Shown one piece after another: positions 18,058 to 25,354 of a stretch of 28,136 nucleotides of DNA. The notes below the pieces were generated by a model. That model worked only from the letters and a program-made list of their open reading frames with translations. It was not told the origin of the DNA and ran no database searches. The stretch's first letter is position 1. Each line of letters starts with the position of its first letter. A program made the translations under genes and the position numbers. This DNA comes from Bradyrhizobium sp. (GTDB lineage: Bacteria; Pseudomonadota; Alphaproteobacteria; Rhizobiales; Xanthobacteraceae), in contig JAQGKC010000009.1 of assembly GCA_028290305.1 (NCBI GenBank), positions 1 to 28,136 on the forward strand, read 5' to 3'.

Positions 18058-18136
18058 AGGGGAATATGCAGTCTCCCCTCGAGACTCCGGTCCAACGACT
18101 GCGCAACACTCGACTTGTCGAGGAGATTTGCGCATG
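18058..18136 (+). promoter_or_regulatory. Structured 5' leader C of the chromate operon (chrB-RNA-like)
   Basis: Stem 1: AGGGGA 18058-18063 with TCCCCT 18074-18079. Linker CGGTCCAACGACTG. Stem 2 outer: TGCGCA 18100-18105 with TGCGCA 18129-18134. Stem 2 inner: CTCGAC 18109-18114 with GTCGAG 18117-18122. The Shine-Dalgarno GAGGAG (18120-18125) and the A of the ATG are inside stem 2. CCTCGA at 18077 can pair with TCGAGG at 18118 instead, so the two folds exclude each other. I recall chrB RNA as a published candidate motif upstream of chrB genes; the gene here has a ChrB domain, which fits. Confidence 0.78.
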
Positions 18137-18934
18137 GACCGAAGCAACCACTCCATTTCACCTCACGACCTTTACGCGCGGCTTGGCTCGGAAGCCACGC
18201 CGATCATCGTCGATGTGCGGCACGACGCGGCCTTTGCCGACGCCGGGAGCCTCGTCGCTCCAGCATTCCATCGCTCGCCGGATCAGCCCGAGAACTGGAG
18301 CAAGGCATTGCCGAGCGGTCGCACGGTCGTCACCTATTGCGCTCACGGAGACGAGCTCAGCCAGGGCGTGGCCGCGGCCTTGCGCATCATGGGGGTCGAG
18401 GCGAACTTCCTCGAAGGTGGCATCGCCAGCTGGACCGAACAAGGATTGCCGACACGCCGGAATATCGGGGCGAGCCCAAGCAAATGGGTCACACGCGAAC
18501 ATCCGAAGATTGATCGCATCGCCTGTCCCTGGTTGATCCGGCGCTTTATCGATCCCAACGCTGAGTTCATCTATGTTCCGAAGGAGCAGGTCGTTGCCGT
18601 CGCCCAGCAGACGGGCGGAATTCCGCACGACATCGACGGGGTGGACTTTACGCATGAGGGCGAACGCTGCTCGTTCGACACCATCCTACGCATCTATGAC
18701 ATTCACGATCAGGCGCTCGATCATCTGGCGACGATTGTCCGGGAGGCCGATACCTCGCTGCACGAGTTAACTCCCGGTGGCTTGTTCGCGATCTCGCTCG
18801 GTCTGTCGGCAAATTTTCCCGATGATCACGAGATGCGGAAGCACGGCATGGTCATCTATGACGCGCTCTACACCCGGTGCCGCACGCTGCAAGCCGAGAC
18901 GCATAATTGGCCGGCGCGGGCAGCGGGATCCTGA
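18134..18934 (+). CDS. Rhodanese-ChrB fusion (sulfurtransferase/chromate resistance protein)
   Basis: A 266-residue protein. Residues 1-110 form a rhodanese domain with catalytic Cys69 in VVTYCAHGDELSQG and the DVR signature at 27-29. From about 118 the ChrB C-terminal domain begins: KWVTREHPKIDRIACPWLIR (the conserved ACPWLIRR with Cys), then RFIDPNAEFIYVP, HEGERCSFDT and the His-rich end. ChrB proteins are linked to chromate sensing or resistance with ChrA. The added rhodanese suggests sulfane-sulfur or thiol chemistry. The start at 18134 is set by leader C. The stop lies 2 nt before the next ATG, so it opens the operon. Confidence 0.9.
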   Translation: MDRSNHSISPHDLYARLGSEATPIIVDVRHDAAFADAGSLVAPAFHRSPDQPENWSKALPSGRTVVTYCAHGDELSQGVAAALRIMGVEANFLEGGIASWTEQGLPTRRNIGASPSKWVTREHPKIDRIACPWLIRRFIDPNAEFIYVPKEQVVAVAQQTGGIPHDIDGVDFTHEGERCSFDTILRIYDIHDQALDHLATIVREADTSLHELTPGGLFAISLGLSANFPDDHEMRKHGMVIYDALYTRCRTLQAETHNWPARAAGS

Positions 18935-18936
18935 AA

Positions 18937-19635
18937 ATGACGCCGAGAAACGCATCCATGTGGAAGCTCGCGCGCATGTCGTACGTGCTGTTGGCCGCTG
19001 CATTCTCCCTGTGCTCGCCGTTGAGAGCATGGGCGCAGGACGCCGTAACCACCATCGACATCGGACAAAAAACAGGCGCCGCGCCGGCTCATTTTGACCT
19101 GCTGCCCGCGGGCGAGGCCGGACGAGGCAGGTGGACCGTGATTCAAGACGCAACGGCCGCAGCCGGCTTCGCAATCGAGCGGGACGGCGCGCTGGGGGCC
19201 GTCGATCATTCGTTCGCCATCTACAAAGCTGCTTCCTTGAAAAACGCGGATATCAGCCTTCGCCTTAAGACGACCGGCGGCGCGGAAGATCAGGGAGGCG
19301 GCCTCGCCGTGCGCTTGATGACGCCGGACAACTATTACCTCATTCAGCTGGATGCCCGAAGGGACCGCGTGTTGTTTTCCCGAATCACCAATGGCGTGTC
19401 CGAGGAGATTGTCGGCATCGATGCCGATGTCGCCTCGAATGCCTGGCACACGCTGGCCGTCCGGGCGGTCGAAGACGAGTTTGTCGTCTCGCTCGACGGC
19501 ATTTGGGTATTCACGGGATTCGACAAGACGTTCCCGCATGCCGGACGCATCGCGCTTTGGACCGGCACTGACAGCATCACACGATTCGATAGCATCACCA
19601 TCACCCGTCTTTCGGCAGCGGAGGAAAGATACTGA
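18937..19635 (+). CDS. Exported concanavalin-like (DUF1080/LamG-type) protein
   Basis: A 232-residue protein starting at ATG 18937, two bases after the ChrB stop (ATG 18958 is an alternative). The signal peptide ends near LRAWA-QD. The mature domain is the third member of the lectin-like family here: DNYYLIQLDARRDRV, NAWHTLAVRAVEDEF, SLDGIWVF, and ALWTGTDSITRFDSITI at the end. No catalytic residues are assignable. It overlaps the superoxide dismutase start by 1 nt (TGATG). An exported copy in cluster II, a lipoprotein in cluster I and a signal-less copy suggest one function in different compartments. Confidence 0.78.
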   Translation: MTPRNASMWKLARMSYVLLAAAFSLCSPLRAWAQDAVTTIDIGQKTGAAPAHFDLLPAGEAGRGRWTVIQDATAAAGFAIERDGALGAVDHSFAIYKAASLKNADISLRLKTTGGAEDQGGGLAVRLMTPDNYYLIQLDARRDRVLFSRITNGVSEEIVGIDADVASNAWHTLAVRAVEDEFVVSLDGIWVFTGFDKTFPHAGRIALWTGTDSITRFDSITITRLSAAEERY

Positions 19636-20225
19636 TGTCCTACAATATGAAGCCGCTTGGGTATGATCCGGTGCGAATCAAGGGAATGTCAGAGCGGCTG
19701 ATTATTAGCCACTATGAAAACAATTATGGCGGCGCGGTGAAGCGGCTGAACCTCATCGAGGAGAAGCTCGCTGAACTCGACTATGCCAACGCTCCCGGCT
19801 TTCTGATTAACGGCCTTAAGCGCGAAGAGCTCGTCGCCATGAACTCGATGATTCTTCATGAGCATTTCTTCGATAGTCTCGGTGAGGCGAGCGAGCCTGA
19901 TGCAACCCTTCAAGAAGCGTTGGCTCGCGATTTCGGCTCGTTTGAGTGGTGGCGCTCGGAGTTCATCGCCATGGGCAAGGCCTTGGGCGGAGGCTCTGGC
20001 TGGGTGTTGCTGTCGTGGTCGCCGCGCGACCGCAAGCTCGTCAATCAATGGGCATCCGACCACTGTCACACACTGGCTGGCGGCGCGCCGATTCTCGCGC
20101 TCGACATGTACGAGCATTCCTATCACATCGACTTCGGCGCCAAAGCTGCCGATTACGTTGGCACCTTCATGGCGGCGATCAATTGGCCGTCGGTGCGACG
20201 CGCCTATGAACGAGTGCGGTCATGA
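19635..20225 (+). CDS. Superoxide dismutase, Fe/Mn family
   Basis: A 196-residue protein without a signal peptide, so cytoplasmic. The likely metal ligands are His26 (IISHYENNYGG), His77 (LHEHFFD), Asp157 and His161 (DMYEHSYHIDFG). The family signature is usually D-x-W-E-H-A/S-Y; here Trp is replaced by Tyr. The N-terminal helix pair and the GGGSGWVLL core are typical. Chromate reduction produces superoxide, so a dismutase in a chromate operon is sensible. It starts on the A of the previous stop codon and overlaps the next gene by 4 nt, so translation is coupled both ways. Confidence 0.9.
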   Translation: MSYNMKPLGYDPVRIKGMSERLIISHYENNYGGAVKRLNLIEEKLAELDYANAPGFLINGLKREELVAMNSMILHEHFFDSLGEASEPDATLQEALARDFGSFEWWRSEFIAMGKALGGGSGWVLLSWSPRDRKLVNQWASDHCHTLAGGAPILALDMYEHSYHIDFGAKAADYVGTFMAAINWPSVRRAYERVRS

Positions 20226-20602
20226 ACCGCCGAACGCTACAAATTCTTGCGCTGACAATCCTGTTGCCAGCGACGATTTTTGGATCGATCGCACGCGCGC
20301 AGGACGTGTTCAAATTGCTCGACGAAAAAGAAATCCGCGCAAGGGTCGTCGGAAAGGACATTACCGATAGCACTCATTGGGTGAGCTATCTCCGCGCCGA
20401 TGGCGCTCTTCTCAGCAGAGAAATGGGCAGGAAATGGGCCGGGACGTGGAAAATCCGGGACAACAAGCTCTGCATGTCGAACCCAGATCTGGAGTCGCCC
20501 GATTGCAATGAAGTCTGGATGTCGGGCGCTAACATAAGGATGCGCACGAATAAGGATCAAGAGACTTTCGACGCAGTCGTAGAAAAGCATAAAGCGAATT
20601 GA
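20222..20602 (+). CDS. Small exported protein, paralogue of the 21853 gene
   Basis: A 126-residue protein with a signal peptide ending SIARA-QD. The mature part (DVFKLLDEKEIRARVVGKDITDSTHW...MGRKWAGTWKI...LC) aligns with the protein at 21853: IRAR-x-x-G, TD-x-x-HW, DG-x-L-x-S-x-x-MG-x-K-x-AGTW-x-I, LC and a later Cys. The two Cys probably form a disulfide. The function is unknown; similar small proteins of about 100 mature residues occur in chromate and oxidative stress clusters of related bacteria, as far as I recall. ATGA overlap with the dismutase gene. Confidence 0.72.
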   Translation: MNRRTLQILALTILLPATIFGSIARAQDVFKLLDEKEIRARVVGKDITDSTHWVSYLRADGALLSREMGRKWAGTWKIRDNKLCMSNPDLESPDCNEVWMSGANIRMRTNKDQETFDAVVEKHKAN

Positions 20603-20663
20603 TTACAAGCTCCACGACAAGAGCAAGAACCGGGCGATCAACCGAACCAAGAAGGACCGAACA

Positions 20664-21608
20664 ATGAGTAAGACGCTTTTGACCATGGTTACACTTTTCG
20701 CGGCTTCGTGTGCCTCCGGCGCGAGTGCGCAGAAAGTCGACTGGCAGATATTCACGGAACCGTTTGTCACCTCCGCACATGCCCAGGACGTCGACTGGCA
20801 AAAAGTCGATGACGCCTTGGGCCGAAAGCCCGCGGTATCGGGTGACGTGCGGCGTTATGGCTTTCCGCGCAGCGATCTCACCGTGACGCTCGACGGCGTT
20901 ACCATCAAACCGGCCCTGGCGCTTGGCGGTTGGGTCGCCTTCAAACCGATGCATGGGGAAGCCATGGTGATGGGCGACCTCGTATTGCTCGAGACCGAAA
21001 TCAATCCCGTTATGCTCAAGATGATCGAGGGCGGCCTCGACATCACCGCTGTGCACAATCACCTGCTGCGCGCCAGCCCTGCTACGTTCTACATGCATGT
21101 CGGCGGCCACGGCGACCCTGCCAAAATGGCTGCCGTGATTCATGACGCCCTCGCCGTCAGCAAGACGCCGCTTTCGATGCCGGCCGCTTCCTCTCTACCT
21201 CCCGCAGTCGATCTTGATACCGCGCAGATTGATCAGATCATGGGCGCTAAAGGGCAAGCCAACGGCGGCGTTTACCAGTTTAATGTGCCGCGCCGCGACC
21301 CCGTGAGCATGGATGGCATGGCGATAATTCCGCCCACGCCGCTGGGCGCCGCCATCGGGATTAATTTTCAGCCGACCGGCGGTGGCAAGGCCGCCATCAC
21401 CGGCGACTTCGTCCTCACCAACGACGAAGTGAATCCCGTGATCAGGGCCTTACGCGCGAACGGCATCGACGTGACCGCAGTGCACAGTCACATGCTGGAC
21501 GAGCAGCCGCGTCTGTTCTTCCTGCATTTCTGGGCTGTCGACGATGCGCTGAAACTGGCCAAGGGATTGCGCGCCGCGCTCGACAAAACGGCGAGCACCA
21601 AGAGCTAG
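20664..21608 (+). CDS. Exported protein with two DUF1259 (LppY/LpqO-type) domains
   Basis: A 314-residue protein with a signal peptide (cleavage near SGASA-QK) and GGA Shine-Dalgarno before ATG 20664. Two copies of a domain of about 120 residues follow. They share GDLVLLETEINPVMLKMIEG / GDFVLTNDEVNPVIRALRAN, then ITAVHNHLL / VTAVHSHML, then FYMHVGGHGD / FFLHFWAVDD. The paired His in the VHxH segments could bind a metal, but no activity is known for the family. Near the N-terminus a short unit (QKVDWQ, then QDVDWQKVDD) is also repeated. It follows the dismutase block by 61 nt in the same operon. Confidence 0.88.
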   Translation: MSKTLLTMVTLFAASCASGASAQKVDWQIFTEPFVTSAHAQDVDWQKVDDALGRKPAVSGDVRRYGFPRSDLTVTLDGVTIKPALALGGWVAFKPMHGEAMVMGDLVLLETEINPVMLKMIEGGLDITAVHNHLLRASPATFYMHVGGHGDPAKMAAVIHDALAVSKTPLSMPAASSLPPAVDLDTAQIDQIMGAKGQANGGVYQFNVPRRDPVSMDGMAIIPPTPLGAAIGINFQPTGGGKAAITGDFVLTNDEVNPVIRALRANGIDVTAVHSHMLDEQPRLFFLHFWAVDDALKLAKGLRAALDKTASTKS

Positions 21609-21640
21609 GACGTTTCATGCAACACCGAGAGAAATCATCA

Positions 21641-21827
21641 TGAGAAATTTGGCGATAACGCTGCTGACGCTAGCCGGTACGTGGGCGGCCGGCGATGCCG
21701 CGCAGGCCAACCATCGAGCTGCAAAATATGCAGCGACCAGCAGCAAGCCTGCATGAAGAATTACGCCGGGCCGACCTGCAAATCCGAGTATCGCATGTGC
21801 ATGAAATCCTGCGGAAAGAAATCATGA
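21641..21827 (+). pseudogene. Small Cys-rich exported peptide with a frameshift
   Basis: From ATG 21641 a signal peptide is read (MRNLAITLLTLAG...DAAQAN). The frame then shifts by one base near 21714-21720 into a Cys-rich tail: CKICSDQQQACMKNYAGPTC, then three more residues before RMCMKSCGKKS and stop at 21825-21827. The six Cys with regular spacing look like a real small disulfide-rich peptide of about 60 residues. In the uncorrected frame the peptide ends at 21757 without any Cys. The lesion is a single missing base or a sequencing error. It lies between operon genes with short gaps on both sides. Confidence 0.6.
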
Positions 21828-21852
21828 ATCCCTCCCACCAATCACAACCGCT

Positions 21853-22227
21853 ATGAAGAAGGTATCGAAAATAATTGTCGCGGCAGCCGTGGTTTCAATC
21901 CCGGTTGGCGACGGCGGGGCCGGCGCCGATCCTTTCCACAAGCTATCCGGTGCTCAGATCCGCGCCAGGTTCGCCGGCATGCAATTCACGGACGAGGTGC
22001 ATTGGCGGGATGTGTACGAGCGCGACGGCACGCTGCGAAGCTATTCAATGGGAGTGAAGACAGCCGGTACATGGACCATCGAGAAGAACCAACTCTGTCT
22101 TTATCTAACACAACCAGATGATGGTTGTTACGACGTGTCGCTCGCGGGCAACCGTGTCGAGATGAAGCCTGCCGGCGTGGGACTGACCCTTGAGGGCGTT
22201 CTCCAGACTCCAGCTGACCGCAACTGA
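21853..22227 (+). CDS. Small exported protein, paralogue of the 20222 gene
   Basis: A 124-residue protein with a short hydrophobic N-terminus (KIIVAAAVVSIPVG) and mature part from about DPFHKLSGAQIRARFAGMQF. It shares with the 20222 protein IRAR, the TD-x-x-HW motif, DG-x-L-x-S-x-x-MG-x-K-x-AGTW-x-I, LC and a second Cys. The fold and disulfide are therefore probably the same, function unknown. It precedes the cytochrome b gene by 12 nt. Confidence 0.72.
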   Translation: MKKVSKIIVAAAVVSIPVGDGGAGADPFHKLSGAQIRARFAGMQFTDEVHWRDVYERDGTLRSYSMGVKTAGTWTIEKNQLCLYLTQPDDGCYDVSLAGNRVEMKPAGVGLTLEGVLQTPADRN

Positions 22228-22239
22228 ACGGATAGGTAA

Positions 22240-23531
22240 ATGACTGCCCTAGGTACTGAAGATCATGTCACTGGCACACCAAAGTTTTCGAATCCGGTCA
22301 TCCGCTGGATCGATTTTCGTTTGCCGGTCTTCTCGTTTCTGCACCATGAACTGCACGCCTATCCGACGCCTCAAAATTTGAACTATCTGTGGAATTTTGG
22401 CTCGCTCGCCGGCATCGTGCTGGTGACGATGATCGCGACCGGCATCGTGCTTGCGATGAACTACACGCCGAGCACGGGCGGCGCCTTCAACTCCGTCGAG
22501 CATATCATGCGCGACGTCAATTACGGCTGGCTGATCCGCTACGTGCATACGTCGGGCGCATCGATGTTTTTCGCCGTCGTCTATATCCATATCTTTCGCG
22601 GGCTGTATTACGGCTCCTACAAGGCGCCGCGCGAGTTGCTCTGAATCCTGGGCGTTCTCATTCTGCTCCTGATGATGGCGACCGCCTTCTTCGGCTACAC
22701 GTTGCCCTGGGGCCAAATGAGCTTCTGGGGCGCGACCGTCATCACAAATCTGTTCTCGGCCATCCCGGTGGTCGGCGACAGCATCGTCACCTGGCTCCTG
22801 GGCGGGTTCGGGGTTGGCAATCCCACCCTCAACCGGTTTTACGCCCTGCATTACCTGCTGCCGTTCGTGATCGTCGCCGTCGTGCTGCTGCATCTGGTCG
22901 CACTGCATCGCTTCGGCTCCAACAATCCGGATGGCATCGATGCCAAGCAGCCGCAGGACACGCTGCCATTCCATCCCTATTACACCATCAAGGATATGTT
23001 GGGTCTCGCGGCCTTTATGATGGTCTTCGCGTGGTTCGTGTTCTACGAGCCAAGCGCGCTGCTCAATCCCGACAATTCGATCCGCGCCAATCCCGGCGTG
23101 ACGCCGGCGGAGATCGTGCCCGAATGGTACCTGCTGCCCTATTACGCGATCCTCAAATCCATCCCGAACAAACTTCTTGGCGTCGCCGCCATGGCCGGAT
23201 CGATTCTGGTGCTGTTTCTTGTGCCTTGGCTCGATACCAGCCCGGTACGCTCAGCCCGTTTCAGGCCGCTCTTCAAAGTCTTCTTCTGGATCCTGGTGGC
23301 CGACTGTTTGTTGCTCGTTTTCGCCGGCGGCAAGCCTCCCGAAGGAACATGGTTGATCCTCAGCCGAGCCGGTGCCGCATATTATTTCCTGCAGTTCCTG
23401 GTGGTGCTGCCGCTGGTCGGAAAGATCGAACGGCCACGAACGCTGCCGATCAGCATAGCCAACCGGTTCTACGAGCAAACGAAGGCGGCGCGCAGCCGAG
23501 CAAATTCACAACGGGCGGGGGCCTCAGATGA
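22240..23531 (+). pseudogene. Cytochrome b (bc1-type), nonsense codon and 3' frameshift
   Basis: An operon-borne cytochrome b. Heme ligand pairs are His103/His117 and His204/His218, each 14 residues apart, and the quinol-site motif [12 protein letters not shown] is intact. At codon 135 the expected Trp (KAPRELL-W-ILGVLIL) is TGA (22642-22644), while the frame continues perfectly on both sides. Near 23462 the reading shifts: the tail after ISIAN is better in the frame [14 protein letters not shown], whose stop TGA at 23529-23531 overlaps the chrA ATG as ATGA. So two lesions separate it from a gene of about 430 residues. No Rieske protein or cytochrome c1 gene accompanies it. Confidence 0.8.
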
Positions 23532-24706
23532 CGACGACGACAACTATTCCGGAGGGCCGGATCGGCGAATTGGTGCGCTACTTCCTGCGGCTCGGCTGCC
23601 TCGGCTTTGGCGGCCCAGTTGCGCTGGTCGGCCAGATGGAACGCGAGTTGGTCGACGACCGCAAATGGCTCACCAAGGAGCAAATGCGTGAAGCGATCGC
23701 GATCTGTCAGTCGCTGCCCGGACCGCTTGCCATTCAGGTCGGCGTCTATGTCTCTTATCTGCGGGGCGGATTCTGGGGTGCCTGGGCCGGCGGCTGGGCC
23801 TTCATCCTGCCGAACTTCATCATCGTCGCCGCGCTGGGCGCGCTCTATGTCTATCTTGGCGACCTGCAGCCGGTGACCGCCATTTTCTACGGCGTGAGCC
23901 CCGCTGTTATCGCGCTGATCCTGCACTCCCGCTACCGGCTGGCCAAGCTCGGCATGGAAGACTGGCTGCAGTGGGTGATCGCCGCCGTCTGCCTGGCGGT
24001 GACCGTCATTCTCCAGGCCGAAGTAGCGCTGCTGTTCATCGGCGCAGGCCTTGTCGGTATTCTCTATTACGGCAGCCTGTTGCGCCGTGCGCCGCCAACG
24101 GCGCTTTCGGTAACCGTCGTGCCGGTTCTGGCACAACTTGCGCCAACCGCCTCGGGCTCGATCTTGGGCAAGCTCTTGCTGTTTTTCCTCAAGGCTGGCT
24201 CGCTGACCTTCGGCAGCGGCCTTGTGATCGTGCCGTTCCTTGAACAGGGACTTGTGCAGCAGTTCGGCTGGCTCGATCAACGCCAGTTCCTGATCGCGGT
24301 CGCCATCGGCATGATCAGCCCGGGACCGGTCGTGATCACCGCGACCTTTGTCGGGTACTTGGTGGCCGGATTTTGGGGCTCGGTGGTCTCGACCATCGGC
24401 ATCTTCCTGCCGTCGTTTCTCTTGGTGCTGATCGCGGCTCCCCTGCTCGCGCGCCATCGCGGCAATCCCAACGTGCAGGGATTTGTCAAAGGCGCTTATG
24501 CGGCAGCGATAGGAACAATATTGGGCGCCTGCATCCTGCTGGGACGCATTGCGATCGGCGATTGGCTTACCTATGCGATTGGCGTGGTCTCACTCGCTGT
24601 TTTGTTCCGCTGGAAAGTCAGCAACCCGCTCCTCATCGCCGCGACCGCGATGGTGGGTCTGATCGCGTTTCCGTGGCTGCAGCCGACATGGGTGATGGTC
24701 AAATAG
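23528..24706 (+). CDS. chrA: Chromate transporter ChrA
   Basis: A 392-residue long-chain CHR family transporter, inner membrane, which exports chromate by secondary transport. It has two homologous halves: the first with [20 protein letters not shown] (near 23-42), the second with [19 protein letters not shown] (near 225). Each is followed by the SLPGPLA or SPGPVVI motif. About 10-13 hydrophobic helices are present. The ATG overlaps the ancestral stop of cytochrome b. It stands in one operon with ChrB-rhodanese and superoxide dismutase, the expected partners for chromate resistance. Confidence 0.95.
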   Translation: MTTTTTIPEGRIGELVRYFLRLGCLGFGGPVALVGQMERELVDDRKWLTKEQMREAIAICQSLPGPLAIQVGVYVSYLRGGFWGAWAGGWAFILPNFIIVAALGALYVYLGDLQPVTAIFYGVSPAVIALILHSRYRLAKLGMEDWLQWVIAAVCLAVTVILQAEVALLFIGAGLVGILYYGSLLRRAPPTALSVTVVPVLAQLAPTASGSILGKLLLFFLKAGSLTFGSGLVIVPFLEQGLVQQFGWLDQRQFLIAVAIGMISPGPVVITATFVGYLVAGFWGSVVSTIGIFLPSFLLVLIAAPLLARHRGNPNVQGFVKGAYAAAIGTILGACILLGRIAIGDWLTYAIGVVSLAVLFRWKVSNPLLIAATAMVGLIAFPWLQPTWVMVK

Positions 24707-24751
24707 AAGAAACACGAAATGGGGCAACTCAACCCAACGATGGAGGAAGAC

Positions 24752-25294
24752 ATGACGCGAAGAACCATGATGCTCATGACGGCCGGTGCGATAGCTCTTG
24801 GGTTTGCCGGCTTGGCAGGCTTCGCCGGTAACAATGCTTTCTCAGCCGACGACGACGAGGATGCATCGCAAGAAGCGCTTATCAAGCTCTTGGACACCGC
24901 CAAGATCAATTTGCAGCAGGGTCTGGCGGCCGCCGAACAGCAGGGCCAGCCCATCTCGGCCAAATTCGAAGTCGACGACGGCAAGCTCCAGCTTTCGGTC
25001 TACACCGCGAAGGAAGGCAAATTTTTCGAGGTGCTGATTAATCATGTGACCGGTAAGGTTTTGCGAGCCGAGCCCATCACTGAAGGCGAGGACCTCTCCG
25101 CCGCTCGCGAGCAAAGCGCGGCGACGGCCAACGCGAAGACGTCTTTGCAAGCTGCGGTCGACAAAACGATAGCCCAGTCGGCGAACACCCGAGCCGTAAG
25201 CGTGGTGCCCAGTATGAAGGACGGGCATCCGATCGCTTCGATCGATGTGCTCACTTATAATCAGGTCAGAGCGATCCAACAGCCGCTGGATTAG
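24752..25294 (+). CDS. Exported PepSY-domain protein
   Basis: A 180-residue protein; ATG 24752 follows GGAGGA (24742-24747), better than an ATG at 24719. The N-terminus TRRTMML plus a long hydrophobic stretch ends at FSA-DDD and has a twin-arginine pair, so Tat export is possible. Two PepSY-like units follow. The first covers about 40-105, with ISAKFEVDDGKLQLSVYT and FFEVLINHVTGKVL; the second is about 120-178, with VPSMKDGHPIASIDVLT. PepSY proteins bind peptides or metals at the envelope; the role with ChrA is unknown. Confidence 0.82.
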   Translation: MTRRTMMLMTAGAIALGFAGLAGFAGNNAFSADDDEDASQEALIKLLDTAKINLQQGLAAAEQQGQPISAKFEVDDGKLQLSVYTAKEGKFFEVLINHVTGKVLRAEPITEGEDLSAAREQSAATANAKTSLQAAVDKTIAQSANTRAVSVVPSMKDGHPIASIDVLTYNQVRAIQQPLD

Positions 25295-25354
25295 CGCAAT
25301 GACGGAGGTAACCAACCGATTCGCGTGCGCGATGCGCCGCGATGAAAGGATGCT

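Noticed and set aside
22642..22644. UGA in cytochrome b as selenocysteine or reassigned Trp
   Set aside because: Many neighbouring genes end in TGA, so the code is standard; the site normally holds Trp and no SECIS-like hairpin is evident. A nonsense mutation is simpler.
23450..24457. Long minus-strand open frame opposite cytochrome b and chrA
   Set aside because: Low-complexity Asp/Gln/Arg-rich translation with no domain; shadow of chrA.
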